A DNA stretch of 64,000 bases from Erinaceus europaeus (taxonomy: Eukaryota; Chordata; Mammalia; Eulipotyphla; Erinaceidae): assembly GCF_950295315.1 (NCBI RefSeq), contig NC_080181.1:34501375-34565374 (forward strand). The letters are read 5' to 3'. Position 1 is the stretch's first letter, and every line of letters starts with the position of its first letter. Positions 22,430 to 34,700 of the stretch are shown piece after piece. The notes under the pieces are model-generated. The model was given only the letters and a program-made list of their open reading frames with translations. It had not been told where the DNA came from and searched no databases. A program made the position numbers and the translations under genes.

Positions 22430-22600
22430 ATCAAATTGTGTTTTGGATTCATGAGAACTGTGGAGACTGGGGGTGGGAGCAGGGCATAGAACTTTGGTGT
22501 AGTTGTGGTAACTCTCCCACCACCATGTGTGGCTATGAAATTATACCCTTGAAATATTATAATTTGTAAAACACTGTTAAATCAATACTAATAAAAAAAG
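22430..22600 (+). mobile_element. Old L1 3' end
   Basis: ACTGTGGAGACTGGGGGTGG through TAGAACTTTGGTG and AATACTAATAAAAAAAGA, similar to the 3' end at 4960-5095. The upstream 22146-22429 may be part of the same element but is too diverged to say. Confidence 0.55.
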
Positions 22601-23104
22601 ACCATGGCTTTCTCAGGCCCCAGGAAACCTGTTTCTCTTAGCCCATTATGTTGCTAGTCACCTGTTCTCTCTACTCTCCTTGTCTGCCTGGTCCCCTCCC
22701 ACTAGGAAGCTACAGGGCACCTAACTTCCACCTTCCAAATTTATATTTCCCACTTCCTCTTTGAGTCATGTATTCCTTACAATCTTGTGATCTGGAAGCC
22801 ATAGGATTCTCCCATAAAGTGATGGGAATAGGCTGGGTGTCAGGGACTGGAGACAGTTTATTCCCTAGCATCCAGGTACTGCTGGCTTTAAAAAATACAG
22901 GGCCTTTCCAGGGAGGCTTCTGGCACACCCACACTACCTCAGTGGACTGAGCCTACTCCAAAAGGAACCTTTTCTTCACAGCCCCAGAGAGCCCAGGTGG
23001 GGAGTAACTTCATGCTCTCTTGAGGATGGAATGAGTGCACACAGTGAGGTGAGGCAAATGCTCACTAAATATTAGCTTCCATGGTTAGTTGCTATAGTTA
23101 AGTA
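22601..23104. other. Unique sequence without recognised gene
   Basis: Moderate GC. A GGTGAGGCAAATGCTCACTAAATATT stretch near 23050 faintly recalls an L2/MIR 3' end. Nothing firmer can be said. Confidence 0.4.
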
Positions 23105-23260
23105 TGTGCCTGATATAGAAGCTTGTCTAATTCTATCATTATAGATACCTTACAAGTATTACTCCATTGCTTGATTCATTAATGAGAAAAATGTAGGCTT
23201 AGAAAGGTCACCTGAGTATCAGGGCTCACACAGAAGTTCTGAGGAGAAGCTGAGGTTCTA
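23105..23260 (+). mobile_element. MIR-family fragment
   Basis: AATGAGAAAAATGTAGGCTT, then AGAAAGGTCACCTGAGTATC and GGGCTCACACAGAAG, correspond to the conserved MIR/L2-type segment that reads GAGGAAACTGAGGC-like, then the GGTCACACAGC motif. Ancient. Confidence 0.5.
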
Positions 23261-24554
23261 TACTGGGTTTACATGACTAGGTTCTCATCCCTTCCTTTCT
23301 GGGCTATGGCCTATAGGCAGGGAGGATTCTGGGGAGGAGAATCTCCTGCTATCTCACAGGAGAGCCTGGTGTCCCCAATGTCCTGCCTGGAAGCTGGGAA
23401 GGGCATGCTGCAGGAGGCCACATCTAATTGAGTTACAGAATTAGACCTGATAGCCAGCAGCAGTCAGAGTACAGTTGGATGCCACAGAGCAGAGTTTGTA
23501 TTGGAATCTATTATGGTACCAACATAAATTAATTATAACTCTTCTGCTGGAGGGAATCTTCATGTATAATTAATGCTTGCTGGAATGAGGAGGAAGGAAT
23601 GAAGGGTAAATGAACTGTCATCTTTAAGAGGGCCTGGGAAGGGTGAGTCTGAAAGGGCTGTGTGCATTGGGATTCAAATGTACAAAGACCCTAAGAGGCA
23701 CCCTTCATGTTAACTCTAATACTGGGGCTCTGCCATGCCATCTCTTGCTGGACACACCAACTGACATACCTGATTCATCTTCCATAGAGCCTTGTGAGAG
23801 GTCAGAGAGCTCACTGGGTATGGAGCCTGCCTTATCATGATAGAGGCTTATGCTTGAACTTCAACACCACAGGGGAGGTGCTATGGCACAGAGAGAAGTT
23901 TTGGTGTGTTGATCTCTTTCCTTTCCATTTTTCTGCCTGAAAGAGTATCCTCTGGTTAGTGAAACCATGCATGTGCCAGGACCTGGCTCTGAAAAGGAAA
24001 GAGACAGAGAGAAAAAGAAGAAGGAGGAGGAGGAAGATGAAGATGAGAGAAAGGAAGAGAGAAAGAAAATGAAAAAGACAAGGAAAGAATAAAAAATAAA
24101 AATGATTTCTAGGTCTCACTAGTACCAGTTTCCAGATGAGGAACCAGTGACCCATGGGCCTTTGCTGCAAAGCTGTGTCCATACTTTGACTCTAGCTACG
24201 TCATTTGCATCAAAACCCTTAGTCAGGACCAAGCTGCAGTCCCTGCCTTGGTAATAGAGAACTAAAGCCAGAATGGATGCAGGCATACATACACATGACA
24301 CTTATTTCTTCATCTTGAGTAAAAACAATGTCCACAGAAAAGAACAGGAAGCTGAGGCAGGAACACTTTCAACAGTAGCCTTGAGGATGGGCTGTGCTGG
24401 CATTCAGGGAGTGCTGACAGCTCAGAACTGCCTAAGCACAGAACTGGCTTCCCACCTCAGCTGGGAGAGCCATTCAGATGGGCACGATCTGGGCTTGGAG
24501 AAGTTCCCAGGAGCTCCCAGGGGGCTGGGTGACTGAGGACATGTGGCTATAACC
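23261..24554. other. Unique sequence with GA-rich tract
   Basis: No exon recognised. About 23520-23575 has clustered TAATTA-like homeodomain sites flanking CTTCTGCTGGAGG, which could be a conserved enhancer. About 23990-24100 is a GA/AAG-rich low-complexity tract, possibly the tail of an old SINE. Confidence 0.35.
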
Positions 24555-24700
24555 GTGAGAGCCATCAGGTATCCAGCACATGCCCTGTGCCAGGCACTGC
24601 GGCAAGAGTTGTTACAAGCATGCATTCCCACTCTTGTGAGTGCCCTTTAAGGTGGGCACTACATTTCTTGGCACTGAAAGAGTAACTAGCCTCAGAGAAA
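24555..24700 (+). mobile_element. MIR/L2-family fragment
   Basis: CCTGTGCCAGGCACTGCGGC, then CAAGCATGCATTCCCACTCT and GTGGGCACTAC, match the order of the GTGCCAGGCACTG and CATGCATT segments of these ancient elements. Confidence 0.5.
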
Positions 24701-25743
24701 AACACCTGTGGGCCTGGAGCCTCAGAGAGCTTGAGGTTTGGTTCCAAAAATGCTTAGTCACTTAAAATCCCCTCTCTTCCCCCTATGTCACTCTCCTAAC
24801 AGCACTGTAAAAGGCATAGTGGGAAGAGAGGTACATTATTTCACTGAAGTCCAAGCCCTAGGGAGTCTGCCTTCTCTCTCCTCTCCCATTCCTCTTTGCA
24901 CAGCTGAGGTTATTCTGGCTCTCATGTGCCCCCACCTCCAAGGTCAAGACTGCTGACACAGAAGCAGCCAACTAAGGCTGCCTGCATCATTGCCTACAAT
25001 GACCTTGTGTGAGAAGCTTAGTGCTTCTGCCCACAAACTGGACCTTCACTCTTAAAAGCTATAGCCTTATCAGGTTCTATGAGGCTGTGTAGTGAACCCA
25101 GGCCTCTGAAATCTGTCCCAGCTCCCTAAAAACATCCTCCCATATGCTTCTGTCACCCAGACTCACAGATTTTGCTTCATCTGCCTTGATGACAGATGTC
25201 TATGTCCTTGCTGACTGTAGCTACTTTTTCTCCCCAGCTGCAATATCTACTCCAATCACCCCATCCTGTATGTAGCCTTTTCAGAGATACAGCAACTCAT
25301 ACCAATGGGATTGTTTTATGGCTCTCAAACGAACTCTACAAAATTTCATGACTCCCCCAATTCAGTCCATCAATTTGTGTTAAGTAAAGACAGAGACAAA
25401 GACACATAGTCTGAACCTGGGTAGGGCACAAGGAAAAAAGAAAATGAAAGCTACCCTGGACTGAGGAGCTTCATCACTCAACTTGGGCATTTGTGGTCCC
25501 CTATAAGCAAGGTTCTACTCTCTCTGCCCCTCCACAGCACCCACCCACCAGACTCATATATGTCTTTCCCATATCTAGCTTGAGTCCCCCTTGATTTCTG
25601 CTCTACACCATTGTTACCCACCTCTCCAATTTTAGGACCATACAATTGGATTTATTTTTGCTGTCATGTTATCTGTCTTCCGTTTAGACTGTAAGCTTCC
25701 TGAAGACAAGATACTGGTTATTTTTTTCATGAAATTTTTGTTT
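24701..25743. other. Unique sequence without recognised gene
   Basis: About 1 kb of moderate GC; no exon, RNA gene or repeat that I can support. Confidence 0.4.
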
Positions 25744-25985
25744 TATGTATTTAATTTTTATTAGTGATTTACAAAATTACAAAATGACAGGGACACAATT
25801 CCACTCCTTCCTATCACCAGAATTATGTGTCCCCATTACCTTCATAGGAAACTGCAATGATTCTCCTAAGGTCATAGATATGGGTTACTATTATTTCTTC
25901 CTATCTATCTATGTATCTATCATCTATCTTCTTTCCCCATTTTTTCCTATGGCCCTGCCTTCTCTTCCATTTTAAGTTACAGCTA
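25744..25985 (-). mobile_element. L1-like 3' terminal fragment, diverged
   Basis: T-rich start, then GGGACACAATTCCACTCC and ATCACCAGAATTATGTGTCC, a diverged version of the L1 3' tip read backwards. A short TATC array at 25895-25935 interrupts it. Confidence 0.5.
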
Positions 25986-25989
25986 CATT

Positions 25990-26010
25990 TACTACTACTA
26001 CTTCTGCATG

Positions 26011-26041
<31 letters not shown>

Positions 26042-26335
26042 TTTATTTCTCTCTTTCTTTTTATCTTCCAGGCTTATAACTGGAGTTTGGTGCTGGCACC
26101 ACAAATCCACTGCTCCTGGCAGCCATTTTTTCATTTTTATTGGATATGACAGAGAGAAACTGAGAGGGGGAGGGAGAGAGACAGAAAGAGGCCTGCAGAC
26201 CTATTTCACCGCTTGTGAAGCACCGCCCCCCAGCAGGTGGGGAGCCAGAGGCTGGAACCAGGGTCCTTGCATGGGTCCTTATGTGGGTCCTTGTGCTTCA
26301 TATCATGTACACTTAACCCAATGCACCCCTACCCA
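25990..26335 (-). mobile_element. Composite tRNA-derived SINE (family B plus 3' unit)
   Basis: A (CT)n run at 26008-26036, the second unit reversed (GCACCACAAATCCACTGCTC), then ATTGGATATGACAGAGAG, the core and the head. The embedded TGGGTCCTTGCATGGGTCC triplication near 26265-26295 is a local expansion. Confidence 0.7.
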
Positions 26336-26462
26336 TCCTCTCTGTCTTTCTCACAACCCCCCCTCCCCCACCCCGAGTCCTGATGGAGTTGGATTTCAGA
26401 GCTCTTCAGTCATCTTCCCCCTACATCTACCTCTCTGAGAATATAAAACAAAAATCCTTATG

Positions 26463-26620
26463 CCGGAGTTGGGTGTAGTGCAGTGGGTTAAGCGCATTTG
26501 GCGCGAAGTGCAAGGACTGGCTAAGGATACCAGTTCCAGCCCCCGCTCCCCACCAGCAGGAGAGTCACTTCACAGGCAGTGAAGCAGGTCTGCAGGTACC
26601 TTTCTCTCCCCCTTTCTTCA
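26463..26620 (+). mobile_element. tRNA-derived SINE (family A), 3'-truncated
   Basis: GGAGTTGGGTGTAGTGCAGT head, A-box GTGGGTTAAGC, CCCACCAGCAGG core and a short CT-rich block. It stops without the AAC tail. Confidence 0.75.
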
Positions 26621-26861
26621 ACTGACAATAGTTTTTCAACATAATATTTAATTTTATTAATAGGTGTTCAAAATAATTTATTGGATGATTGTATATTGTG
26701 GATAAATAAAATAGCAGTATTGTTGTAAAGGATGCAGGAACTGAGAACATTGTTGTAAGGTAAGTGTACTACCAATATTGTAGTATAGTATTATTTGAGA
26801 AAAGACTTGGATTAGTTGAAAATGTATATTGAAAACTCAAGAAAAACTTAAACATTTTTTC

Positions 26862-26957
26862 CTGCTTCACCATTTGTAAAGCATCCCCACTGTAGGTGGG
26901 GAGCAGGGACTCGAACCTGAGTCCTAGTGTGGGTCCTGGTGTGCCACCACCCAGCCC
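26862..26957 (-). mobile_element. tRNA-derived SINE fragment (family B)
   Basis: CTGCTTCACCATTTGTAAAG, GTGGGGAGCAGGGACTCGAA and GTGCCACCACCCAGCCCC give the core and head in reverse. The tail half is absent. Confidence 0.7.
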
Positions 26958-27061
26958 CAACTATAAAACAATTTATATGAATAATTAATATACTAAAAGA
27001 GAAATGGAATAGTACAAAATGTCCAACTGAAAGAAAAGACTTCATAGTCCTTTTCTCAGCT

Positions 27062-27575
27062 CTGACACCATCTTCCCAGAGGATACTTTTAGCTGTCAGG
27101 CTCAGGCAAAAATTAGTCAAGTTATGGGGCCCTTGGAATGTACCTAAAATAGACTTCCAAGCTTCTTCTTACATGAAGATCCCAAATTTCATCTGCTCTA
27201 TTCTTGTCTTTAGATTCCTGGTTATTAAACAATTTGTTCTGCTTTATATCTTAATGTTTTTCAGTCACCAGATTCCACCATGATGCCAACCTGATTTCCC
27301 TGGGCAGACAACCTCACTAGGGTAAGAAAGAAACAGGTTGGGGGTGTGGACCAATCTGTCAGTGCCCATGCCCAGAAGAAGAGCATTTATAGAAGCCAGA
27401 TCTCTCACCTCCCATACCCCATAAAGACTTTTGGTCTATATTTCCAGAGAGAGAAAAGAATATAGAACCTTCCAGTGGAGGGAGTGGGATACAGAACTCT
27501 GGTGGGAACTGTGTAGAATTGTACCCCTATTATCCCACAATCTTGTCAATCATTATTAAATCACTAACAAAATGA
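27062..27575 (+). mobile_element. L1 3' UTR fragment with 3' end
   Basis: Plus-strand 3' UTR from the CTCAGGCAAAAATTAGTC segment through TTTGGTCTATATTTCCAGAG to the tip (CCCCTATTATCCCACAATC) and ATTATTAAATCACTAACAAAATG. The tail is A-rich and decayed. Confidence 0.7.
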
Positions 27576-27689
27576 GGAAAGAAAGAAAGGCAGAGAAAAT
27601 AAGATGAAGAATGGAATAAAGAATAAAGTGACAAGTAGATTAGAGCAACAGATGTGGTTAATGTTAATATCTCGATAGACATTTAAAAC

Positions 27690-27945
27690 ACAGGATTAGT
27701 CAACTTACACTAAATCAGTTAAAAACAAAAAATGCCAGAATAAGTATAAAAATAACATCCAAGGATATTTTGTTTATAAGAAATTAATGTTAAAGATAAA
27801 ACCACAATTAAACAAGTACCATAGTAACAAGAATTAAAAAAAGTAGAATATTAATTTCAGACAAAGTGAATGTCAAAAGACCAAGCGAAAGTCAAAGGAA
27901 AATTATTAGGTGTGAATTAAAAACATTCACATGTTCTTCTACAGT
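27690..27945 (+). mobile_element. Ancient L1 ORF2 fragment (endonuclease region)
   Basis: CATCCAAGGATATTTTGTTT, then AATTTCAGACAAAGTGAATG and GGAAAATTATTAGG resemble the part of L1M ORF2 that encodes the QES and SDKxDF stretches. Many stops. Confidence 0.5.
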
Positions 27946-28012
27946 TAACTGGTGTATCTCGTCTTGCCACTATAGGCCCACCAAATGCCTAGGCTCAATT
28001 AAGTGAAAAAAT

Positions 28013-29936
28013 AAAACATATGAAAAACTGCTCTAGGTCACTGATTGTCAGAGAAATGCAAATTAAGACAACATTAAGATACCACCTCACTCCTGTAAGA
28101 ATAGCATACATCAAAAAGGACAGCAGCAACAAATGCTGGAGAGGCTGTGGGGACAGAGGAACCCTTTTGCATTGCTGGTGGGAATGTAAATTAGTACAGC
28201 CTCTGTGGAGAGCAGTCTGGAAAACTCTCACAAGGCTAGACATGGACCTTCCATATGACCCAGTAATTCCTCTCCTGGGGTTATACCCCAAGGATTTCAT
28301 AACACCCAACCAAAAAGGAGTGTGTACTCCTATGTTCACAGCATCATATTTCATAATAGCTAAAACCTGGAAGCAACCCAGGTGCCCAACAACAGATGAG
28401 TGGCTGAGAAAGCTGTGGTATATATACACAATGGAATACTATGCAGCTATCAAGAACAATGAACCCACCTTCTCTGACCCATCTTGGACAGAGCTAGAAG
28501 GAATTATGTTAAGTGAGCTAAGTCAGAAAGATAAAGATGAGTATGGGATGATCCCACTCATCAACAGAAGTTGAGTAAGAAGATCTGAAAGGGAAACTAA
28601 AAGCAGGACCTGACTAAATTGTAAGTAGGGCACCAAAGTAAAAACCCAGTGGTGAGGGGTAGACATGCAGCTTCCTGGGCCGGTGGCAGTGGGGTTGGGT
28701 GGGTGGGATGGGACATAGTCTTTCGGTGGTGGGAATTGTGTTCATGTACACTACTAGTAAAGTGTAGTCATATAAATCACTAGATAATTAATATGAGAGG
28801 GGGAAAATTAATGGTATGTCTCAAAGTTTTTAAAACACAGACTGAGTCTTTTTAATATATAGGCTGTGTATTTGATATGCAGACTCTGTCAAAAGCCTAG
28901 ACCAAGTAGATCAGAAGCAACCAATGGCACAGCTACATACAAGATACTGGGTATTATACAGCAAACCCTAACAAAAGGACTTTTCAAAGTTAACCCAATT
29001 ACCAAATAATGTGATGATAACATTAACTATCCATTGCCTTTTTGAACCCTAAGACAGCAGGAACCTCACATCTCCACTATAGAGCCTATATTTCCCCCAG
29101 TCCTGGAACCTTAGGATAGGGCCCACTATCCCACATGCCTCTCCCAATCCATATCAAATAATATTGCATCTGCCTGCCAATCACAACCTAACCAATGCAA
29201 TGATTGCCACCTCAACATGCTTCAGCTCACACTGTGTCCAGAGACTTCACGTGTGGAATGACAACCCTTCAGCTTCATTACTCGGGTGAGACCTTTCCTT
29301 TCATAGTATTCCCTAATTCCATCCCAGGTTGTTTACTTTCTAACAAAGTCCCAAAACCTAGATATAGACCAGGTTCTGTGAGAGAGAGCATATGTTCACA
29401 CATATCCATAAACTACTGCAAAATATATACCTGAAAGCAGAAGTACACTAGAGTTTGCAGTGAGTAACCCCTAACACTTCCTCTCCACTATTCCAAGTTT
29501 TGGGTCCATGATTGCTCAACAATTTGTTTGGCTTTGTATGTTAACTCTCTTTTCAGTCACCAGGTTCCAGATGCCATCAGGATGCCGGCCAGGCTTCCCT
29601 GGACTGAAGACCCCACCAATGTGTCCTGGAGCTCTGCTTCCCCAGAGACCCACCCTACTAGGGAAAGAGAGAGGCAGACTGGGAATATGGACCGACCATT
29701 CAACACCCATGTTCAGCGGGGAAGCAATGATAGAAGCCACACCTTCCACTTTCTGTAACCCACAACGACCCTGGGTCCATGCTCCCAGAGGGATAGAGAA
29801 TGGGAAAGTTATCAGGAGAGGTGGTGGGATATGGAGATTGGGTGGTGGGAATTGTGTGGAGTTGTACCCCTCCTACCCTATATTAATTTATCCTTTCTTA
29901 AATAAAAAATAAAAAAGTAAATAATAAATAAATGAA
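28013..29936 (+). mobile_element. Young 5'-truncated L1 (ORF2 C-terminus plus 3' UTR)
   Basis: Starts in ORF2 and reads through its stop at 28572-28574, then a 1.35 kb 3' UTR of the short type, ending in TTTCTTAAATAAAAAATAAA. It lies tail to tail with the full-length L1 at 30411-38180, so the two form a large inverted repeat. The flanks are A-rich and I could not fix a target duplication. Confidence 0.85.
28020..28574 (+). pseudogene. L1 ORF2 protein, C-terminal 184 residues only
   Basis: Open frame for the ORF2 C-terminus with the zinc-knuckle arrangement CWRGC, then H, then C in the normal spacing, ending INRS. It matches the C-terminus of the ORF2 at 60172 residue for residue over long stretches. 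It lacks endonuclease and reverse transcriptase, so it is a truncation product without catalytic function. Confidence 0.85.
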
Positions 29937-30397
29937 TAAGGGAAGATATACCCCCCAATATTCAGTTGGCTAAGGCACCAAACCTTTTTTTCTATAAAAA
30001 AATTCAAATCAGATGCCCTGCTAATCATGGCAAGCAGATTGTTTGTGTTTCTTTCACAGGAATCCTGGGAAAAACCATCTGGACCCCTGTACACTCTGAC
30101 ATCACCCACTATATGGCATGACTACAGTGCCCCCCCCCTGAAACCCTAGATGTCACCTGACATGATTTGAAGAACCTGATTCACAGACTCCAAGGACAGA
30201 ACTTTTTTACTGCCTGTCTGCCCTTCCTGCTTCTGCTTTGTCTGTCACCTTTTGGCAGTTCCAGCTCACTCTCTACGGAAAAGTAGAATTCCAGCGGCTG
30301 ACCTTCCTCATGCAGTGTTTCCACCCCAAGCATTTCTCCCCCTAGTCACCTACTTTGGACTGACACTTCTATTGGACTTGCTGGTTTACCCTTTGGA
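29937..30397 (+). mobile_element. Probable LTR-element internal sequence, part 1
   Basis: C/T-rich, degenerate sequence that continues on the far side of the L1 at 38194. A signal-like hydrophobic frame (FFTACLPFLLLLCLSPF) is interrupted by stops. It is linked to the PPT and LTR at 38.9 kb only by continuity across the L1 target duplication. No protein family recognised. Confidence 0.35.
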
Positions 30398-31779
30398 CAC
30401 TTTATACAATGTTTTTCTTTTCTTTTTTCTTTTTTATTAATTTTTAATTTTTTTTTATTTAAGAAAGGATTAGTAACAAAACCATAGGGTAGGAAGGGTA
30501 CAATTCCACACAATTCCCACCACCCAATCTCCAAATCCCACCACCTCTCCTGATAACTTTCCCATTCTCTATCCCTCTGGGAGCATGGAACCAGGGTCAT
30601 TGTGGGTTGCAGAAGATAGAAGGTCTGGCTTCTGTAATTGCTTCCCTGCTGAACATGGGCGTTGACTGGTCGGTCCATACTCCCAGTCTGCCTCTCTCTT
30701 TCCCTAGTAGGGTGTGACTCTGGGGAAGCTGAGCTCCAGGACACATTGGTGGGGTCTTCAGTCCAGGGAAGTCTGGCCAGCATCCTGATGGCATCTGACA
30801 CGTGGTGACTGAAAAGAGAGTTAACATACGAAGCCAAACAAATTGTTGAGCAATCATGGACCCAAAGCTTGGAATAGTGGTGAGGAAGTGTTAGGGGTTA
30901 CTCACTGCAAACTCTAGTGTACTTCTGCTTTCAGGTATATATTTTGCAGTAGTTTATGGATATGTGTGAACATATGCTCTCTCTCACAGAAACTGGTGTA
31001 TATCTAGGTTTTGGGACTTTGTTAGAAAGTGAACCACCTGAGATGAAATTAGAGAATACTATGAAAGGAAAGGTCTCACCCGAGTAATGAAGTTGAAGGG
31101 TTGTCATTCCACACGTGAAGTCTCTGGACTCAGTCTGAAGTGAAGCATGTTGAGGATGTGTTGGTTAGGTTGTGATTGGCAGATGCAATATTATTTGATA
31201 TGGATTGGGAGAGGCATAAGGGAAAGTGGGCCCTATCCAAGGGTTCCAGGACTGGGGGAAGTAGAGGCTCTATAGTGGAGATGTGAGGTTCCTACTGTCT
31301 TAGGGTTCAAAAAGACAATCAATAGTTAATGTTATCATCACATTATTTGGTAATTGGTTTAACTTTGAAAAGTCCTTTTGTTAGGGTTTGCTGTACAGTA
31401 CCCAGTATCTTGTATGTAGCTGTGCCATTGGTTGCTTCTGATCTACTTGGTCTAGGCTTTTGACAGAGTCTGCATATCAATTACACAGCCTATATATTGA
31501 AAAGATTCAGTTTGTGTTTTGCAAAACTTCGAGACATACAAATAATTTTCCCCCTCTCATATTAATTAACTAGTGATTTATATGACTACATTTTACTAGG
31601 AGTGTACATAAACACCATTCCTACCACCACAAGAGAGAAACCCATCCCTCCCACCCACTCCCACCCCCCACTGTCCCAGGAAGCTGCATGTCTACCCCTC
31701 ACCACAGGGTTTTTACTTTGGTGCCCTACTTACAATTTAGTCAGGTCCTGCTTTTAGTTTCCCTTTCAGATCTTCTTAC

Positions 31780-34700
31780 TCAACTTCTGTTGATGAGTGG
31801 GATCATCCCATACTCATCTTTATCTTTCTGTCTTAGCTCACTTAACATAATTCCTTCTAGCTCTGTCCAAGATGGGTCAGAGAAGGTGGGTTCATTGTTC
31901 TTGATAGCTGCATAGTATTCCATTGTGTATATATACCACAGCTTTCTCAGCCACTCATCTGTTGTTGGGCACCTAGGTTGCTTCCAGGTTTTAGCTATTA
32001 TGAAATGTGATGCTGTGAACATAGGAGTACACACTCCTTTTTGGTTGGGTGTTTTGGAATCCTTGGGGTATAACCCCAGGAGAGGAATTACTGGATCATA
32101 TGGAAGGTCCATGTCTAGCCTTGTGAGAGTTTTCCAGACTGCTCTCCACAGAGGCTGTACCAATTTACATTCCCACCAGCCATGTAAAAGTGTTCCTCTG
32201 TTCCCACAGCCTCTTCAGCATTTGTTGCTGCTGTCCTTTTTGATGTATGCCATTCTTACAGGAGTGAGGTGGTATCTTAGTGTTGACTTAATTTGCATTT
32301 CTCTGACAATCAGTGACATAGAGCAGTTTTTCATATGTTTGTTAGCCTTTTGGATCTCCTCTGTAGTGTATGTTGTGTTCATATCCTCTGTCCATTTTTG
32401 GATGGAGTTATTTGCTTTTTTGGTGCTAAGTTTGCTGAGCTGTTTATATATTTTGGTGATTAGTTTCTTGTCTGATGTATGGCATGTGAAGATCTTTTCC
32501 CATTCTGTGAGGGGTCTCTCTGTTTAATCTCTTTGTTTATTTAATAGATTCTTTGGCTGTGCAAAAGCTTTTCAATTTGATATAGTCCCATTGGTTTGTT
32601 TCTGCTTTAGTCTTCCTTGCAATTGGGTCTGATTCATCAAAGATGTCCTTGAGGTGTAGGTGGGAAACTGTTTTACCAATGTTTTCCTCTAAGTATTTGA
32701 TTGTTTCTGGTCTGACATCTAGGTCTTTGATCCATTTGGAGTTGATTTTTGTTTCTGGTGAGATAAAGTGGTTCAATTTCATTCTTCTGCATGTTACAAC
32801 CCAGTTTTCCCAGCATCATTTATTGAAGAGAGCCTCCTTTTTCCATTTAATATTTTGGGTCCCCTTAAAAGATTACCTGTAAATAGGTGTGGGGATTTAT
32901 TTCTGGGCTTTCAATTCTGTTCCACTGGTCTGTGTGCCTATTTTTGTTCCAGTACCATGCTGTTTTGATGATGATGGCTTTATAATATAGTTTTATGGTC
33001 TGGGAGAGTGATGCCTCCATTTCTGTTTCTTTTCCTTAAGATGGTTTTGGCAATTCTAGGTGTTTTCAGGTTCCAGATAAATGATTGTAGTGTTTGTTCT
33101 ACTCTCTTAAAGAAGCTTGGTGGAACTTTGATGGGTATTGCATTAAATTTGTAAATGGCTCTGGGGAGAATATTCATTTTGAAGATATTCTTCCAATCCA
33201 TGAGCATGGGATATCTTTCCATTTCTTGGTATCAGTTTCTATTTAGTTGAGTAGTGACACATAGTTTTCAGTATATAAGTCTTTCACTTCTTTGGTCAGC
33301 TTTAAACCTAGGTATTTGATTGATTTTGCAGAAACAGTAAATGGAAGTGATTTCTGGATGTCTTCTTATTCAGATTTAGTGTTTGCATAAAGAAATGCCA
33401 CTGATTTTTGTACATTGATTTTGTAGCCTGATACCTTGCTATATTGCCTAATAACTTCCAGTAGTTTTCTGCTGGATTCTTTAGGTTTTACTATGTATAC
33501 TATCATATCATCTGCAAATAGTGAGAGCTTGACTTCTTCCCTTCCAATCTGTATTCCTTTGATTTCTTTCTCTTTTTGATTGCTATGGCAAGAACTTCCA
33601 ATACTATGTTGAAGAGTAATGGTGACAGTGGACAGCCCTGTCTAGCCCCTGATCTGAGGGGTAATGCTTTCAGCTTCTTTCTATTGAGTATGATGTTGGC
33701 TGTAGGTTTGCTATATATAGACTCCACTATCTTGAGGAATTTCCCATCTATTCTCATTTTTTATAGAGTTTTGAGCATGAATGGGTGTTTGATCTTGTCA
33801 AAGGCTTTCTCTGCATCTATTGAAATAATCATGTGGTTTTTGGCTTTGCTTTTATTGATGTGGTGAATGACATTGATTGACTTATGGATATTGAACCAGC
33901 CTTGCATTCCTGGGATGAATCCCACTTGGTCGTGATGACCAATCTTTTTGATATGTTGCTGTATCCGGTTGGCCAAGATCTTGTTTAATATTTTGGCATC
34001 TATGTTCATCAGAGATATTGGTCTGTAGTTTTCCTTTTTTGTTCTGTCCCTATCAGCTTTTGGTATCAGGGTGATGTTGGCTTCATAGAAGGTGGAAGGG
34101 AGTATTCCTGTTTCTTCAATCTTATGGAAAAGCTTAAGAAGTATGGGTACTAACTGTTTCCTGAAAGTTTTGTAGAATTCGTTTGTGAAGCCATCTGGTC
34201 CAGGACTTTTGTTATTGGGGAGGTTCTTAATAACGGTTTCAATTTCTTTGTCTGTGATTGGTGCATTTGGATTTTTTAGTTCTTCTTGGTTCAGTTTTGG
34301 AAGGGCATAGGCTTCTAGGAATTGTTCCATTTCTTCCAGATTCTCTAGCTTGGTGGCGTATAGTTCTTTCAAGAAGTTCTGCAGGATTATCTGGATTTCT
34401 GTGGTGTCAGTTGTGATATTTCCTCCATCGTTTACAATTCTATTAATTTGAGTCTTCTCTCTTTTTTGTTTGGTGAGTCTGGCTAGGGGTTTGTCAATTT
34501 TGTTTAGTCTTTCAAAGAACCAAATTTGGCTTCATTGATCTTTTGTATGGTTCTTTTATTTTCTATGTTGTTTATTTCTGCTCTAACTTTAGTGATTTCA
34601 GTCCTTCTGGATGCTTTAGGGTTCCTTTGTTCCTCTTCCTCTAAGTCCTTGAGGTGTGCAATAAGGTCGTTCATTTGAGCTTCTTCTTGGTATTTAATAT

